Shown: positions 33,377 through 42,104, counted from the first letter of the stretch. The stretch is 46,208 bases of DNA from Spirochaetota bacterium (GCA_020049045.1 JAIFLN010000177.1:1-46208), one strand, 5' to 3'. The notes: a model not told the origin generated them from the letters alone. A program made the numbers and translations.

Positions 33377-34378
33377 ATTACGGATACCGGCCTGAACTTC
33401 CAACAATTAGTCACTTACTTGCAGACTCACGACAACTTTCTTTTGTTAAGCCACTCGGATCCCGATGGTGACGCCGTCGGAAGTGAGTTGGGCCTGCTCT
33501 CCGTCCTTCGGTCACTTGACAAGAAAGCCATGATTCTCAATGCCGATGCCTGTTCGCTCAAGTTTAGGAGTTTCGATCCTGAAGGAGACTTGCACAGCCT
33601 CGAAGACGGAGACCCGCTTCCCCAAGACCTCGGACAGAAAACTCTGATTCTCATTGATACCTCAGATTTTCAGCACACGCGTCGTGCCAAGGATGTTTTG
33701 TTGCCATACGGGCGTGAGGTGATCATCATTGATCACCACACTCCGCCAACGCAGCTTCCTTGTCTGGCTTACATCGATGATACCGCTGCCGCCTCAAGTC
33801 AGATTGTTTTTCAAATCGCCGAAAAGTTGGGACTGACACTTGATCTCACGGCCTCCAAGGCTTTGTTCATGGGGATTGTTTACGATACGGGGTCATTCAT
33901 TTATCCAAAGACAACACCCGCGACGTTTCATGCCGCTAAAAAACTGGTCGAATGGGGTGTTCGACCCAAAGAAATCCACTCGGCACTCTTTGAAACTATT
34001 GACCCTTCACGAATGAGGCTTCTTGCACGGGTTCAAGCCTCTCTGATCCTGTTGCACGGGGACAGGACAGCAATTCAAGTCATGACTCAGGCGATGCTCA
34101 CCGAGACTGGCGCTATCGCGGAAGACGCCGAGAATTTCATCAATTATCCGTTGAAATGCAGCACAGTTCTCGTCTCGGTGTTTTTGAAAGAGACCAAACC
34201 CGGGTGTTACCGGTGCTCGCTTCGGTCAAAGGGAACTGTCGATGTCTCTACCTTGGCACAAACCCACGGTGGAGGCGGACATAAAACGGCCGCCGGCTTT
34301 CCCTGCCCGGACCTAAGCCTTGCAGAGTTGGAGACACTCCTATTACAATCGGTCTTCGATCTTTATCCCAAGGACTGA
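33377..34378 (+). CDS. DHH-family phosphoesterase (NrnA-like)
   Basis: About 333 residues. DHH motifs are SHSDPDGDAVGSELGL, LIDTSD and IIDHHTPP; the C-terminal DHHA1 domain has GGGGHKTAAGF. NrnA-type enzymes degrade short RNAs and 3'-phosphoadenosine 5'-phosphate, and some cleave cyclic dinucleotide products. The start is unusual: no ATG, GTG or TTG lies in frame between 33338 and the first conserved motif. A perfect AGGAGG at 33366-33371 sits 5 nt before an ATT codon at 33377, so ATT initiation is proposed. The alternative is GTG at 33338, inside the previous gene and without a binding site. Confidence 0.85.
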   Translation: MTDTGLNFQQLVTYLQTHDNFLLLSHSDPDGDAVGSELGLLSVLRSLDKKAMILNADACSLKFRSFDPEGDLHSLEDGDPLPQDLGQKTLILIDTSDFQHTRRAKDVLLPYGREVIIIDHHTPPTQLPCLAYIDDTAAASSQIVFQIAEKLGLTLDLTASKALFMGIVYDTGSFIYPKTTPATFHAAKKLVEWGVRPKEIHSALFETIDPSRMRLLARVQASLILLHGDRTAIQVMTQAMLTETGAIAEDAENFINYPLKCSTVLVSVFLKETKPGCYRCSLRSKGTVDVSTLAQTHGGGGHKTAAGFPCPDLSLAELETLLLQSVFDLYPKD

Positions 34379-34383
34379 TTGTC

Positions 34384-35838
34384 TTGAATCGTTTCCGTAT
34401 CGGATTAGCACCGTTGCTTTTAATTTCCCTGACCCTCTCCTGTGGTCCTTCCAGCCCTCCCGTCACCGAGGTTTCCATTCCAGCCGCTGGGGAATCAAGC
34501 CAGGCGGAAATTCTCGAGGCACCTCGTATCCCCCTGGGCATCGACAGGAAAGTTCTTCAGAGCTTGGTCACCAACTTGGACCAAGACCCGGATGAAGAAC
34601 AAATTCTTCTGCTGCAGGACAAAGCCAACTTAAGCCTGCCCGTTACCCTGCAGATTGCTGACTACGATCAAGCAAGGAAGACCTATTATCTGGCCTGGGA
34701 GGGAGCCGTCCTTGCCAGTGCCTCCCAACCTGTTTTTCTTACGATGGAAGACCTGATCGGCGACCACCAACAGGAAGTCCTGGTTCAGGGGCTCAATGAG
34801 TCAGGCAAGTCCACCCTGGATGTCCTTCGCCTCGTTCCTCCTTCAGGAAGCCTCGGTTTGGCGTACCGGACAATCTTCTCGAAAGTCTCTTCGGGTACCA
34901 TTCAGATCGAACACCCGCTGAGGCCTGAGGATTACAGCCTGGGTCAAAACTCCAACCTTAGTGATCCGATCATTATCGAAGAGCCTGATCCCGCCTCGAA
35001 AAACCCCCTCGCGACCATACGGACCACGTACTCCTGGCTTTTTCAAAAAGGGGAATACGTCAGCACCAATGTCGAGTATTATCAGAAAAGCCTCAGCGGT
35101 GACACGATCCTTGAACAGCTCTTTTCCGGGGACAACGCAGGTTTGGAGGGCTTTTTGCAAGGCCCCTGGGTCAAAGCGGTTCCTGAGAAAACGGGGTTCC
35201 TGATCCTATTCTTTGACACCAGTGCACGAGAAATCAATTTTGCCACAACCAGGGCTCAAGAAGTCTATCGTTGGGAAACCACATCCCGGTCCTCCCGAAG
35301 TTCTCTCTACATTGTGGGGAGCAACGATCTGATCAATTTGATCAAGCTTCAAATCAGTGTTTCGATCACCGCGGCAGACTCGCTTGAGATCGTCGCCCAG
35401 GATAATCCTGCCTGGACGGGAACTTATCAAAAACTGGTTCCCTCGGCAGCACTCGTTCTGGCAAGGCAAGGAACGCAGGCACTTTCACAGGAAGCCCCTC
35501 CCAGCGGCCTCTATAAGAACGACAAGGGAGATGAATTCGATTTTCAAGTTCCAGAAATCCGTCTCAAGCTGGCAGGTGTCTCAATGGTTGGATCCGTGGC
35601 CGTTTTTCCTTTGGGAAAAGTCACGGTAATGCAAATCAAAGTACCCAACCGCCCAGGAATTCAAGGGTTGTCCCGTGCCTATGCGATGGTGGCCAAGGAA
35701 GAAAGAAACACGAGCCGGGTTGTACGCACACTGCGGCTGCAAGGTGGAACGCTCACCTCTAAGGGGTGGATTTCTGATCAATCCGACCCGTTGAGACTAG
35801 AACAGGTTGAGGGAACTGCTACGAACTTTCGCCCATGA
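34384..35838 (+). CDS. lipoprotein of unknown function, possibly pallilysin-related
   Basis: 484 residues. Lipobox LTLSC puts the lipidated Cys near residue 20. Segments NLDQDPDEEQILLLQD and MEDLIGDHQQEVLVQG look like repeated FG-GAP/VCBS-type acidic turns. The rest is beta-rich and Ser/Thr-rich. The layout resembles large spirochaetal lipoproteins annotated as pallilysin-related adhesins, but that is a weak recollection and no HExxH protease motif was found. It starts at TTG (34384) with AAGGA overlapping the previous stop. Its end is 9 nt from the convergent SPOR gene. Confidence 0.6.
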   Translation: MNRFRIGLAPLLLISLTLSCGPSSPPVTEVSIPAAGESSQAEILEAPRIPLGIDRKVLQSLVTNLDQDPDEEQILLLQDKANLSLPVTLQIADYDQARKTYYLAWEGAVLASASQPVFLTMEDLIGDHQQEVLVQGLNESGKSTLDVLRLVPPSGSLGLAYRTIFSKVSSGTIQIEHPLRPEDYSLGQNSNLSDPIIIEEPDPASKNPLATIRTTYSWLFQKGEYVSTNVEYYQKSLSGDTILEQLFSGDNAGLEGFLQGPWVKAVPEKTGFLILFFDTSAREINFATTRAQEVYRWETTSRSSRSSLYIVGSNDLINLIKLQISVSITAADSLEIVAQDNPAWTGTYQKLVPSAALVLARQGTQALSQEAPPSGLYKNDKGDEFDFQVPEIRLKLAGVSMVGSVAVFPLGKVTVMQIKVPNRPGIQGLSRAYAMVAKEERNTSRVVRTLRLQGGTLTSKGWISDQSDPLRLEQVEGTATNFRP

Positions 35839-35847
35839 GATGAAACT

Positions 35848-36612
35848 TTAGGGAATTGGCGTCAATCCTTGAGCCTCGAGCCGGGCTCGATCTGAAGCCG
35901 CTTGTCGGCTGACCAAATACACAATATGCAACTTTTCTCCCTGACTGTTAGTCCTAGCTTCCGTGAAAGGTGACCACCCCTTTTCGCGCAACATGTCGAT
36001 GAGGGTCAAGGCGTTATTCCAGTCTTTGAATGCACCGACCTGGAGCCTGACGCTTTCTTGAACAGTCAGACCAAGTGTTTCTGTGGGGCCAGACAAAAAA
36101 GACCAGTTCCCTTTCAGAACCCAACCAGAGGGTCCCCCCAATTTTTGAATCAAGGAATCCACAGGAGCACCGGACTTTTTGGCCCCCAAGCGCACACGAA
36201 GGGCCTCTGATAGAAGTGTCGGCCCAGGAGCTGGGAGGGGCCATTGTGCGGCATAACGGTCAAAGAGGGTCAAAGCTTCTGTCCATTTTCCTTGGATGCG
36301 ATACAAGCGCATACGAACCAAGGTTCCCGCCTCAGCAGCTTTTTGACCCTTCTCTGCTAGGAGCTGGGTTGATAAGTCCCAAGCCTCTTCTCCATAGCCA
36401 AGATCGATCGAAAGGTGCGCAGCCTTTGAAAGTAGAAAGACCGTGGGAGTCTCACTCAACAAAGCAGCACGGTAACGATCGAGAGCTTCTCCCAAGCGAC
36501 CTTCCAACTCGAGGAAAACGGCCTCGCGGACCAGGGGTGGAAGATCGGCTGCCGTGCCAGGCAACGCCAGAACGAGAAGCATCACCCCAGTCTGGACGAA
36601 GGAGACTCTCAC
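35848..36612 (-). CDS. SPOR-domain protein, probably periplasmic
   Basis: 254 residues. A signal peptide (MRVSFVQTGVMLLVLALPGTAA) is followed by a TPR-like helical region (EGRLGEALDRYRAALL, GYGEEAWDLSTQLL, KWTEALTLFDRYA). The C-terminal SPOR domain (RLQVGAFKDWNNALTLIDMLREKG) binds denuded peptidoglycan at division sites in other bacteria. The GTG at 36612 gives a sensible signal peptide; upstream frame extension overlaps the preceding membrane protein gene. Last gene of the folD-purH operon. Confidence 0.72.
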   Translation of the reverse strand: MRVSFVQTGVMLLVLALPGTAADLPPLVREAVFLELEGRLGEALDRYRAALLSETPTVFLLSKAAHLSIDLGYGEEAWDLSTQLLAEKGQKAAEAGTLVRMRLYRIQGKWTEALTLFDRYAAQWPLPAPGPTLLSEALRVRLGAKKSGAPVDSLIQKLGGPSGWVLKGNWSFLSGPTETLGLTVQESVRLQVGAFKDWNNALTLIDMLREKGWSPFTEARTNSQGEKLHIVYLVSRQAASDRARLEAQGLTPIP

Positions 36613-36619
36613 AAAGGAC

Positions 36620-36964
36620 TCAGGACCGCCGGGACCGGAAAACCTGATAGATGGCCCAACCACCGCCGGCGATAAGCCCAAAACCGCTGAGTCCCAAGAG
36701 GAGGCTGGCCAAACCACCGACGAGAGGCAAGCCTGAGGCCGCTACCAGACCACCAGCTACCAGACCGACCATACCAACAAGAGCCGAATTCGGTTTCTGA
36801 AGCAACTTTACGCTTCCCCAAAGAACCAGACCACCCACCACAAGAGCAGGAAGGAATTGCCCGGCGACAAAGCCGGTTAGTGACATCAGGGCGAATCCAC
36901 CTATGATCCCTCCAGCACCGATGGCCATCTTTCCGCGGTTTTCCTTCTTCATCAAATCACTCAT
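36620..36964 (-). CDS. small Gly-rich membrane protein
   Basis: 114 residues with about three to four hydrophobic Gly/Leu/Val-rich segments after a basic N-terminus (MSDLMKKENRGK). I do not recognise the family. AAGGAG five bases before the ATG at 36964 fixes the start. It lies between the AICAR transformylase and the SPOR protein, 7 nt from the latter, which suggests an envelope role shared with the SPOR gene rather than with purine synthesis. Confidence 0.65.
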   Translation of the reverse strand: MSDLMKKENRGKMAIGAGGIIGGFALMSLTGFVAGQFLPALVVGGLVLWGSVKLLQKPNSALVGMVGLVAGGLVAASGLPLVGGLASLLLGLSGFGLIAGGGWAIYQVFRSRRS

Positions 36965-36984
36965 CTGAACTCCTTGCCCGCCAC

Positions 36985-38244
36985 TCAATGACGGAAACTA
37001 CGTTGACCGGTGAAAACCATGGCAGCTCCCGCTTCATTGCAGGCTTCGATCACCTCAAAGTCGCGGACCGAGCCGCCAGGCTGGACCACGGCAGTGACGC
37101 CTTCCCTCAAGCCGACATCAATTCCATCGCGAAAGGGAAAGAACGCATCGCTCACCATCACCGACCCGGGAATACCGCCCCGAAGGCCTTTCACCTCTGC
37201 TTCAAGATCGGCTTGCGCCCCCCGATGCGTCAAGGCATTAAATGGAGTCTGAAACCTTTCCCATGCCAGCCTGTCCGCCAGTTTACGGTAGGCTTTATCG
37301 CGCGCAATTTCTGCCACACCGACCCGGTCCTGTTCCCCAGTCCCAATTCCGACTGTAACTCCGTCTTTGACATAGAGCACGGAATTGCTGGTGACCCCGG
37401 ACTCGACTAACCAGCCAAAGAGCATATCGTTCAACTCAGACTTGGTTGGCTGCCGTTTCACGCGGTACTCCACACCCTTGGAAAGGGTGGCCGCGGGAAG
37501 AAAATCTGACACTTTGCGGGCCTGTGGAACGAAAGACCACTGGGCCACAACCCCACCGTCCATCAGACTTTTGAGGTCGACCACTCTGGCACCGGCAAAG
37601 GTTTCCAGCCGTTCAATCGCTCGGATCTGCATCACACGGATATTAGGCTTGGACCGGAACAGATCGATCACCCCGGGACCGAAGTCCGGGGCAACCACCA
37701 CTTCCACGTAGCTTTCCAGAATCCGCTTGGTGGTTTCGGCATCGAGAGTGCGGTTAACTACAACGCAACCGCCAAACGCCGCCACCCTGTCGGCGAAATA
37801 CGCCTTGAAATAAGCCTCCAGCAGGGTTGGCGCGATGGCCACACCACAGGGGTTATTGTGTTTGATAATCACAACACACGGACTGTCAGCAAAGTACCGC
37901 AGGATATTCAAACCTGCGTCGGCATCGGTCAAATTGGTTTTACCGGGGTGTTTCCCCGACTGAAGCAGTTCCACTGCGCTCGCCAAAGGCCGTCCGGCTT
38001 CGAGGGCAACGACATCACCGAGCTGCAGGTTGCCGGCTGTCAGCCGATACAGAGCCGCCTCCTGGTCGGGATTCTCACCATAACGGAGACCACGTTTTTC
38101 ACCGTCAATGTCCCACTCAACTCTATCGTAACTCAGACTCTGTTTTTGAGAACCGTCCCGTTCACTGAAACTGATTTCCATTCTGGGCGGAAAATTGTCC
38201 TTGTTGATGGTTTTGTAAGCATCAGAAAGCTTGGCAATCGCCAT
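36985..38244 (-). CDS. purH: AICAR transformylase (stand-alone PurH C-terminal domain)
   Basis: 419 residues corresponding to the transformylase part of PurH. Catalytic Lys-His is in IIKHNNPCGVA, and the conserved ending GGSVRDFEVIEACNEAGAAMVFTGQRSFRH is intact. It transfers the formyl group of 10-formyl-THF to AICAR in purine synthesis. Most bacteria have it fused to IMP cyclohydrolase; here that activity is a separate gene overlapping by 1 nt (TGATG). FolD, encoded just upstream, supplies the cofactor. Confidence 0.9.
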   Translation of the reverse strand: MAIAKLSDAYKTINKDNFPPRMEISFSERDGSQKQSLSYDRVEWDIDGEKRGLRYGENPDQEAALYRLTAGNLQLGDVVALEAGRPLASAVELLQSGKHPGKTNLTDADAGLNILRYFADSPCVVIIKHNNPCGVAIAPTLLEAYFKAYFADRVAAFGGCVVVNRTLDAETTKRILESYVEVVVAPDFGPGVIDLFRSKPNIRVMQIRAIERLETFAGARVVDLKSLMDGGVVAQWSFVPQARKVSDFLPAATLSKGVEYRVKRQPTKSELNDMLFGWLVESGVTSNSVLYVKDGVTVGIGTGEQDRVGVAEIARDKAYRKLADRLAWERFQTPFNALTHRGAQADLEAEVKGLRGGIPGSVMVSDAFFPFRDGIDVGLREGVTAVVQPGGSVRDFEVIEACNEAGAAMVFTGQRSFRH

Positions 38245-38927
38245 CAGCGGCCTCCCCATTGATAGAGACCTTGGAGACTTCCCGTCTGCTCGAAGAGAAA
38301 CCCTGCGATGGCTGTGTCGTACTCTGCCGTATGGCGGAAGGCTTTTTTGGCAAAGGCCAACCTGGTATCAAGACCGAGGGTTGCGGCATTCTGGTTCAAC
38401 TCAGCTAAGAGCGCCCGATAATCCAGAGGATCACAGACAGAGGCAACCCGAAGGAAATTTTTGGCGCTGGCTCGAAGCATGCAGGGACCGCCGATATCGA
38501 TATGGGCGCGGGCATCCTCCAGAGTCACTCCGGGTTGGGCTATCGTGTTCTGAAATGGGTAGAGATTGACAACGACCAGATCAAATTCAATGCAGGCCGT
38601 TCGTTTTAAATCCAGCCGATGGGAGTCGTTGTAGGTTTCACTCAGCAGTCCCATGTAGATTTTGAAGTCGAGAGTCTTGACCAGACCTCCCTGCATTTCA
38701 GGCTGACCTGTGTAGTCGGAAACGGCTTTCAAGGAGACGGCGGCCTGTTCCCCTAAAAGGGATTCCAGATGAGCGTAGGTACCGCCGGTCGAATAGAACC
38801 GTACTTCAGGATTGACGGCAAGCAGGCCTTCCACCAGAGTCCCCAGTCCTGTTTTGTCGGAAACACTCAACAAGACATTTTTCACTTTGACCCGGTCATC
38901 CACCCGGGAAACACGGTTGAGCGCCAT
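38244..38927 (-). CDS. IMP cyclohydrolase (stand-alone PurH N-terminal domain)
   Basis: 227 residues matching the MGS-like cyclohydrolase domain of PurH. NVLLSVSDKTGLG opens the fold, with FYSTGGTYAHLE, VKTLDFKIYMGLL, DLVVVNLYPF and DIGGPCMLRASAKN following. It closes FAICAR to IMP, the last step of purine ring synthesis. The ATG at 38927 has AAGGAGGAG upstream. It ends exactly where the transformylase begins, so the pair is a split version of PurH with coupled translation. Confidence 0.9.
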   Translation of the reverse strand: MALNRVSRVDDRVKVKNVLLSVSDKTGLGTLVEGLLAVNPEVRFYSTGGTYAHLESLLGEQAAVSLKAVSDYTGQPEMQGGLVKTLDFKIYMGLLSETYNDSHRLDLKRTACIEFDLVVVNLYPFQNTIAQPGVTLEDARAHIDIGGPCMLRASAKNFLRVASVCDPLDYRALLAELNQNAATLGLDTRLAFAKKAFRHTAEYDTAIAGFLFEQTGSLQGLYQWGGR

Positions 38928-38947
38928 AGGCTCCTCCTTTTCGACGT

Positions 38948-39838
38948 TTATTCTTCGAAGGCGATACCAGTACTCAGGCATGCCGCCCGAACGGTATTTT
39001 CAACAAGCATGGCCCGGGTCATGGGGCCGACACCACCAGGAACGGGAGTGACAAACGACGCTTTTTCCGCAATGCCAGCGTAGTCGGTATCACCAACTAA
39101 AGCGAACCCGGAGGCTTTGGAGGCATCGGGGACACGATTGACCCCTACATCAATCACGATGGCTCCCGGACGGATCATCTCAGCCGTAACGGTGTGAGGA
39201 TGTCCGGCTGCTGCAATCACGATATCAGCGGCCAGGGTATGTGCCTTCAGATTCTTGGTCTTGGTATGACAAACAGTAACGGTACAGTGATAGGGAGCCT
39301 GCATGAGCAGGAGGGCCAATGGTTTACCAACAATATTGGAGCGTCCGACAATCACGACTTCGGCACCGGTCAGAGACACACCTGTCTTTTGCAGCATTTT
39401 AAGGACACCATGAGGTGTGCAGGGAAGAAACCCCGGGCCGCCCAGAACCAACTGACCAACCGAAACGGGGTGAAAGCCATCGACATCCTTGGCGGGGTCA
39501 ATCGCCAGAATGACCCGTGCCGATCGGATGTGGGGAGGAAGAGGGAGTTGCACCAGCAGTCCATGGACCGCAGGGTCAGCGTTCAGCCGCGTTATGAGGG
39601 CCAGCAGTTCCTCTTCGGAGGTCGAAACGGGAAGCCTGATCGTTTCAGAATTCAAGCCGATTTCCCTGGCGTCTTTCTCTTTTCCGGTAACATAGCTGAC
39701 ACTGGCCGGGTCTTCACCGACCAAAATCACAGTCAAACCAGGTCGAACGCCCTGCACCGCCAGTCTGGCTATCGGCGCTGCCAACGCTTGCCGCAGTTCT
39801 TGGGATAAGAGTTTTCCGCTGATGACCGTAGCTGCCAT
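38948..39838 (-). CDS. folD: methylenetetrahydrofolate dehydrogenase/cyclohydrolase
   Basis: 296 residues, the usual FolD length. Motifs are SYVTGKEKDAREIG (catalytic Lys), LVQLPLP, GRSNIVGKPLALLL (nucleotide site) and PVPGGVGPMTRAML. It converts methylene-THF to 10-formyl-THF. The binding site GGGAGAAG precedes the ATG. First gene of an operon with both purine-cycle enzymes that consume its product, which makes the metabolic link explicit. Confidence 0.95.
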   Translation of the reverse strand: MAATVISGKLLSQELRQALAAPIARLAVQGVRPGLTVILVGEDPASVSYVTGKEKDAREIGLNSETIRLPVSTSEEELLALITRLNADPAVHGLLVQLPLPPHIRSARVILAIDPAKDVDGFHPVSVGQLVLGGPGFLPCTPHGVLKMLQKTGVSLTGAEVVIVGRSNIVGKPLALLLMQAPYHCTVTVCHTKTKNLKAHTLAADIVIAAAGHPHTVTAEMIRPGAIVIDVGVNRVPDASKASGFALVGDTDYAGIAEKASFVTPVPGGVGPMTRAMLVENTVRAACLSTGIAFEE

Positions 39839-39878
39839 GTAACTTCTCCCTGTCGGCCGTGTTATCTTTAGCGGATTC

Positions 39879-39884
39879 TTTATA
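39879..39884 (-). promoter_or_regulatory. folD operon -10 box candidate
   Basis: TATAAA (complement 39879-39884) lies about 40 nt upstream of the folD ATG. At 17 nt further upstream is TTCCGC, a poor -35, so the assignment is tentative. Confidence 0.35.
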
Positions 39885-39931
39885 GCAGAAAAGGGGTTCA
39901 GGCGGAAGGACTGCCCGGACCGGTGGCCTTG

Positions 39932-39941
39932 TTTTTTTTTT
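39932..39941 (+). repeat. T10 homopolymer in the promoter region of the OMP gene
   Basis: Ten consecutive T residues start 51 nt upstream of the outer-membrane barrel ATG. A possible -35 TTGTTT (39929-39934) and -10 CACAAT (39951-39956) bracket the tract, so slippage would change their spacing. Promoter assignment is tentative. Confidence 0.45.
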
Positions 39942-39982
39942 CAAAAACGCCACAATGTGAGCACTTTCGAACGAGGTTTCCC

Positions 39983-40576
39983 ATGAAGAAAATCACGCGC
40001 CCCCTCCTGGCATTCAGTATGCTTCTGATAATCGGGGTTCTGCCGCTTGGAGCCCAAGCCACGGAATTGAAGTACGATCACCGGGTTGCCGGTGACCGGT
40101 CCCTGACTATTCAGTTGGGGCCTTTGTTTCCCATGGCTTTCCAATCATTCTCCGGCAGTTTTGCACCGACCAACTTGAGTTTGGGCGGCACCCTGGGAAT
40201 CGACTTGGACTTCTACCTCAACGACACGGTTCGCCTGGGCGGAGGTTTGAGGGGCAAGGCAACCTCGAGTCCCAACAGTGCTACCCTGTTCATGGTTCCA
40301 ATCACCTTTCGGGCCACCTGGGAGTTGAAGGTTTATCCCTTCAGCTTTCCTATGGGGATGGGCGCAGGGTTCAGCTTCACCAATTTCCGGACGGAAACGA
40401 GTTTTGATCCCATGCTGATGCCCACTATCGGTGCTTATTGGAATATGAGTTCCAGCTGGAGCTTCGGTCTGGATGCCAGCCAATGGATCGTTTTTCAGCC
40501 TTTCTACAGCAAACCCGAGGACGGCCGCATAGCCTACTTTACGGACCTGACCCTCGGCGCAATCTACCACTTCTAG
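39983..40576 (+). CDS. predicted small outer-membrane beta-barrel protein
   Basis: 197 residues. A signal peptide (MKKITRPLLAFSMLLIIGVLPLGAQA) is followed by about eight amphipathic strands (SLTIQLGPLF, GGTLGIDLDFYL, VRLGGGLRGKA and others) and a C-terminal IYHF with terminal Phe, the barrel-assembly signature. Size and pattern resemble small treponemal barrels of the TP0126/TP0733 kind (tentative). GAGG seven bases before the ATG at 39983 supports this start. It is followed after 11 nt by a lipoprotein gene. A T10 tract in its promoter region may allow phase-variable expression. Confidence 0.7.
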   Translation: MKKITRPLLAFSMLLIIGVLPLGAQATELKYDHRVAGDRSLTIQLGPLFPMAFQSFSGSFAPTNLSLGGTLGIDLDFYLNDTVRLGGGLRGKATSSPNSATLFMVPITFRATWELKVYPFSFPMGMGAGFSFTNFRTETSFDPMLMPTIGAYWNMSSSWSFGLDASQWIVFQPFYSKPEDGRIAYFTDLTLGAIYHF

Positions 40577-40587
40577 GAGCTTCCTTG

Positions 40588-41718
40588 ATGAACCTACGCA
40601 ACCTGTTGACTGTTTTTGCGGTTTGGCTCCTGCTGGCTTCCTGTACCTCAGGCACCGAGGGAATTTTCGCCTCCATAGAGAGAGAGCAGAAAATTGTTGA
40701 TGCAGGCAATCTCAGCAATACCTCAACGATCACACACATGGCCGAATTCAACGGGCGTTACTACGCTGCGGGAGGCGGGGCTCTGTTTCACCGCGCCACT
40801 GGTACCAGTTCCTGGGATTCCACATCCTCGCTCAACGGTACAGGCAACCGGAAATACGTTGCGGTTGGTAAAACCACCACGCATCTGTTTGTCTTGGTGA
40901 ACGAAGGCGCCACGGCTACCAACAAAGTCTTTAGCAGCTCCGATGCGAGCACTTGGACAGATATCACACCTGCGGGGTTCATCCCTGTCAGCCTCGTACC
41001 GATTCGAAACAGGGACGGTATCACCTCTGATCAGTTGGTCGTCACAGCATCCGATTTCCGCAATGTCTTTTTGATTTCCGGTGGATCGGTAGGATCGGCG
41101 GTAGACCTTGTGACAGGGGGAGGAAACGAAATCACCGCCGCAGCTAAATCGGGAACGGACTACTATTTGGTTAATGAGTCCCGAATTTACCATCTGCCCA
41201 ATTTCGGCTCTGTCTCGGTGGTCGACACCTCGGCCTTCAGCTCTCTCGGTCATGGCTACCGGGGCCTCATTATCCTTTCAGGAACCTCAATGGACGGAGT
41301 GTATCTTTCAACCAACAGGGGCAGTATTGTAAAAGGAACGGTTGCCGATATCGTCGACAACACCTGGACAACGGCGACAATTCTGGAGCCTGCTGCCAGA
41401 GTTGGCAATGACACGGTTGCTTTCGACCAGTTTTTGTATCAGGGGATCAGCGGCAGTGAGTCCCTATGGGTAGGAACCACGTTTGCCAACGGTTCGGAAG
41501 GTTACGGTTATGGCTCGATCTCCACCGGCGGAGTGGTAACCAAAAATCCCCCGGCGGGAACGAACAGCAATAACTACACTTCCTCGAAATTAAACAGCTA
41601 CACAACGCCGCTCCTCTTTATGGGAGGAGCGGCACCTAATGGAACGTACTTCTTGGGGACGGCCGCTCACGGACTATGGAGCTGGGATCCGGTCAACAAG
41701 AGCTGGTCACCTCAGTAG
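40588..41718 (+). CDS. lipoprotein of unknown function, predicted beta-propeller-like
   Basis: 376 residues. Lipobox LLASC places the lipidated Cys at about residue 19. The mature part is rich in Gly, Ser and Thr and shows repeated short units (SSSDASTWTDIT, YLSTNRGSIVKG, WSWDPVNKSW) reminiscent of sialidase or BNR-type propeller blades; no enzyme motif was seen. AGGAG eight bases before the ATG at 40588 fixes the start. It is co-transcribed with the barrel gene upstream, so an outer-membrane location is likely. Its stop is 2 nt from the convergent gene's stop. Confidence 0.65.
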   Translation: MNLRNLLTVFAVWLLLASCTSGTEGIFASIEREQKIVDAGNLSNTSTITHMAEFNGRYYAAGGGALFHRATGTSSWDSTSSLNGTGNRKYVAVGKTTTHLFVLVNEGATATNKVFSSSDASTWTDITPAGFIPVSLVPIRNRDGITSDQLVVTASDFRNVFLISGGSVGSAVDLVTGGGNEITAAAKSGTDYYLVNESRIYHLPNFGSVSVVDTSAFSSLGHGYRGLIILSGTSMDGVYLSTNRGSIVKGTVADIVDNTWTTATILEPAARVGNDTVAFDQFLYQGISGSESLWVGTTFANGSEGYGYGSISTGGVVTKNPPAGTNSNNYTSSKLNSYTTPLLFMGGAAPNGTYFLGTAAHGLWSWDPVNKSWSPQ

Positions 41719-41720
41719 CA

Positions 41721-42104
41721 TCAACGGAAGGCACCATGGCCCGAGGACATGTCAGCTCTCAGTTCCGCCAGTGCGGCTTTAGCTTTGTCCCAGTCCTTGC
41801 TCCCGGCAGCACCCATGCCCTTCAATGCTGAAGCAATCATTTCGTTAAACGCTTTGTCCCAGGAAGCCTTGTCACCTTTTGGAGGGCTGTATCCGAGCAT
41901 CGGTCGATTCGCCTGAACGATAGTCCAGAAGGCGTCGGCCGTGGCTAAGGTGTCACTGGCATCAATGGCTTTCTTGATGGTTCCCAGGGCGGCAGAATTG
42001 GCCTGCATGGCAGCCTTTACCTTTGCCGAATCATAGGCTGCTTGGGCCCAAGCACCAGACGAGATGAGCAGTACCAGTAGTACCGCCGAGACGATTTTCT
42101 TCAT
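41721..42104 (-). CDS. cytochrome c'-like periplasmic protein lacking the haem motif
   Basis: 127 residues. The signal peptide (MKKIVSAVLLVLLISSGAWA) precedes an all-helical mature protein. Its end, MSSGHGAFR (119-127), lines up with the CxxCHxxFR ending of cytochrome c'/c556: the His and the Phe-Arg remain while both cysteines are replaced by Met and Gly, so covalent haem attachment is not possible. ADAFWTIVQANRPMLGYSPP also fits a c'-type helix and loop. The ATG has a strong AAAGGAGG site. Function is unknown; the relationship is inferred from pattern only. Confidence 0.55.
   Translation of the reverse strand: MKKIVSAVLLVLLISSGAWAQAAYDSAKVKAAMQANSAALGTIKKAIDASDTLATADAFWTIVQANRPMLGYSPPKGDKASWDKAFNEMIASALKGMGAAGSKDWDKAKAALAELRADMSSGHGAFR

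Noticed and set aside
39901-39945. Intrinsic terminator before the T10 tract
   Set aside because: The preceding GC-rich dyad (CCGGACCGG) is too short to form a stable terminator stem, and no plus-strand gene ends there.
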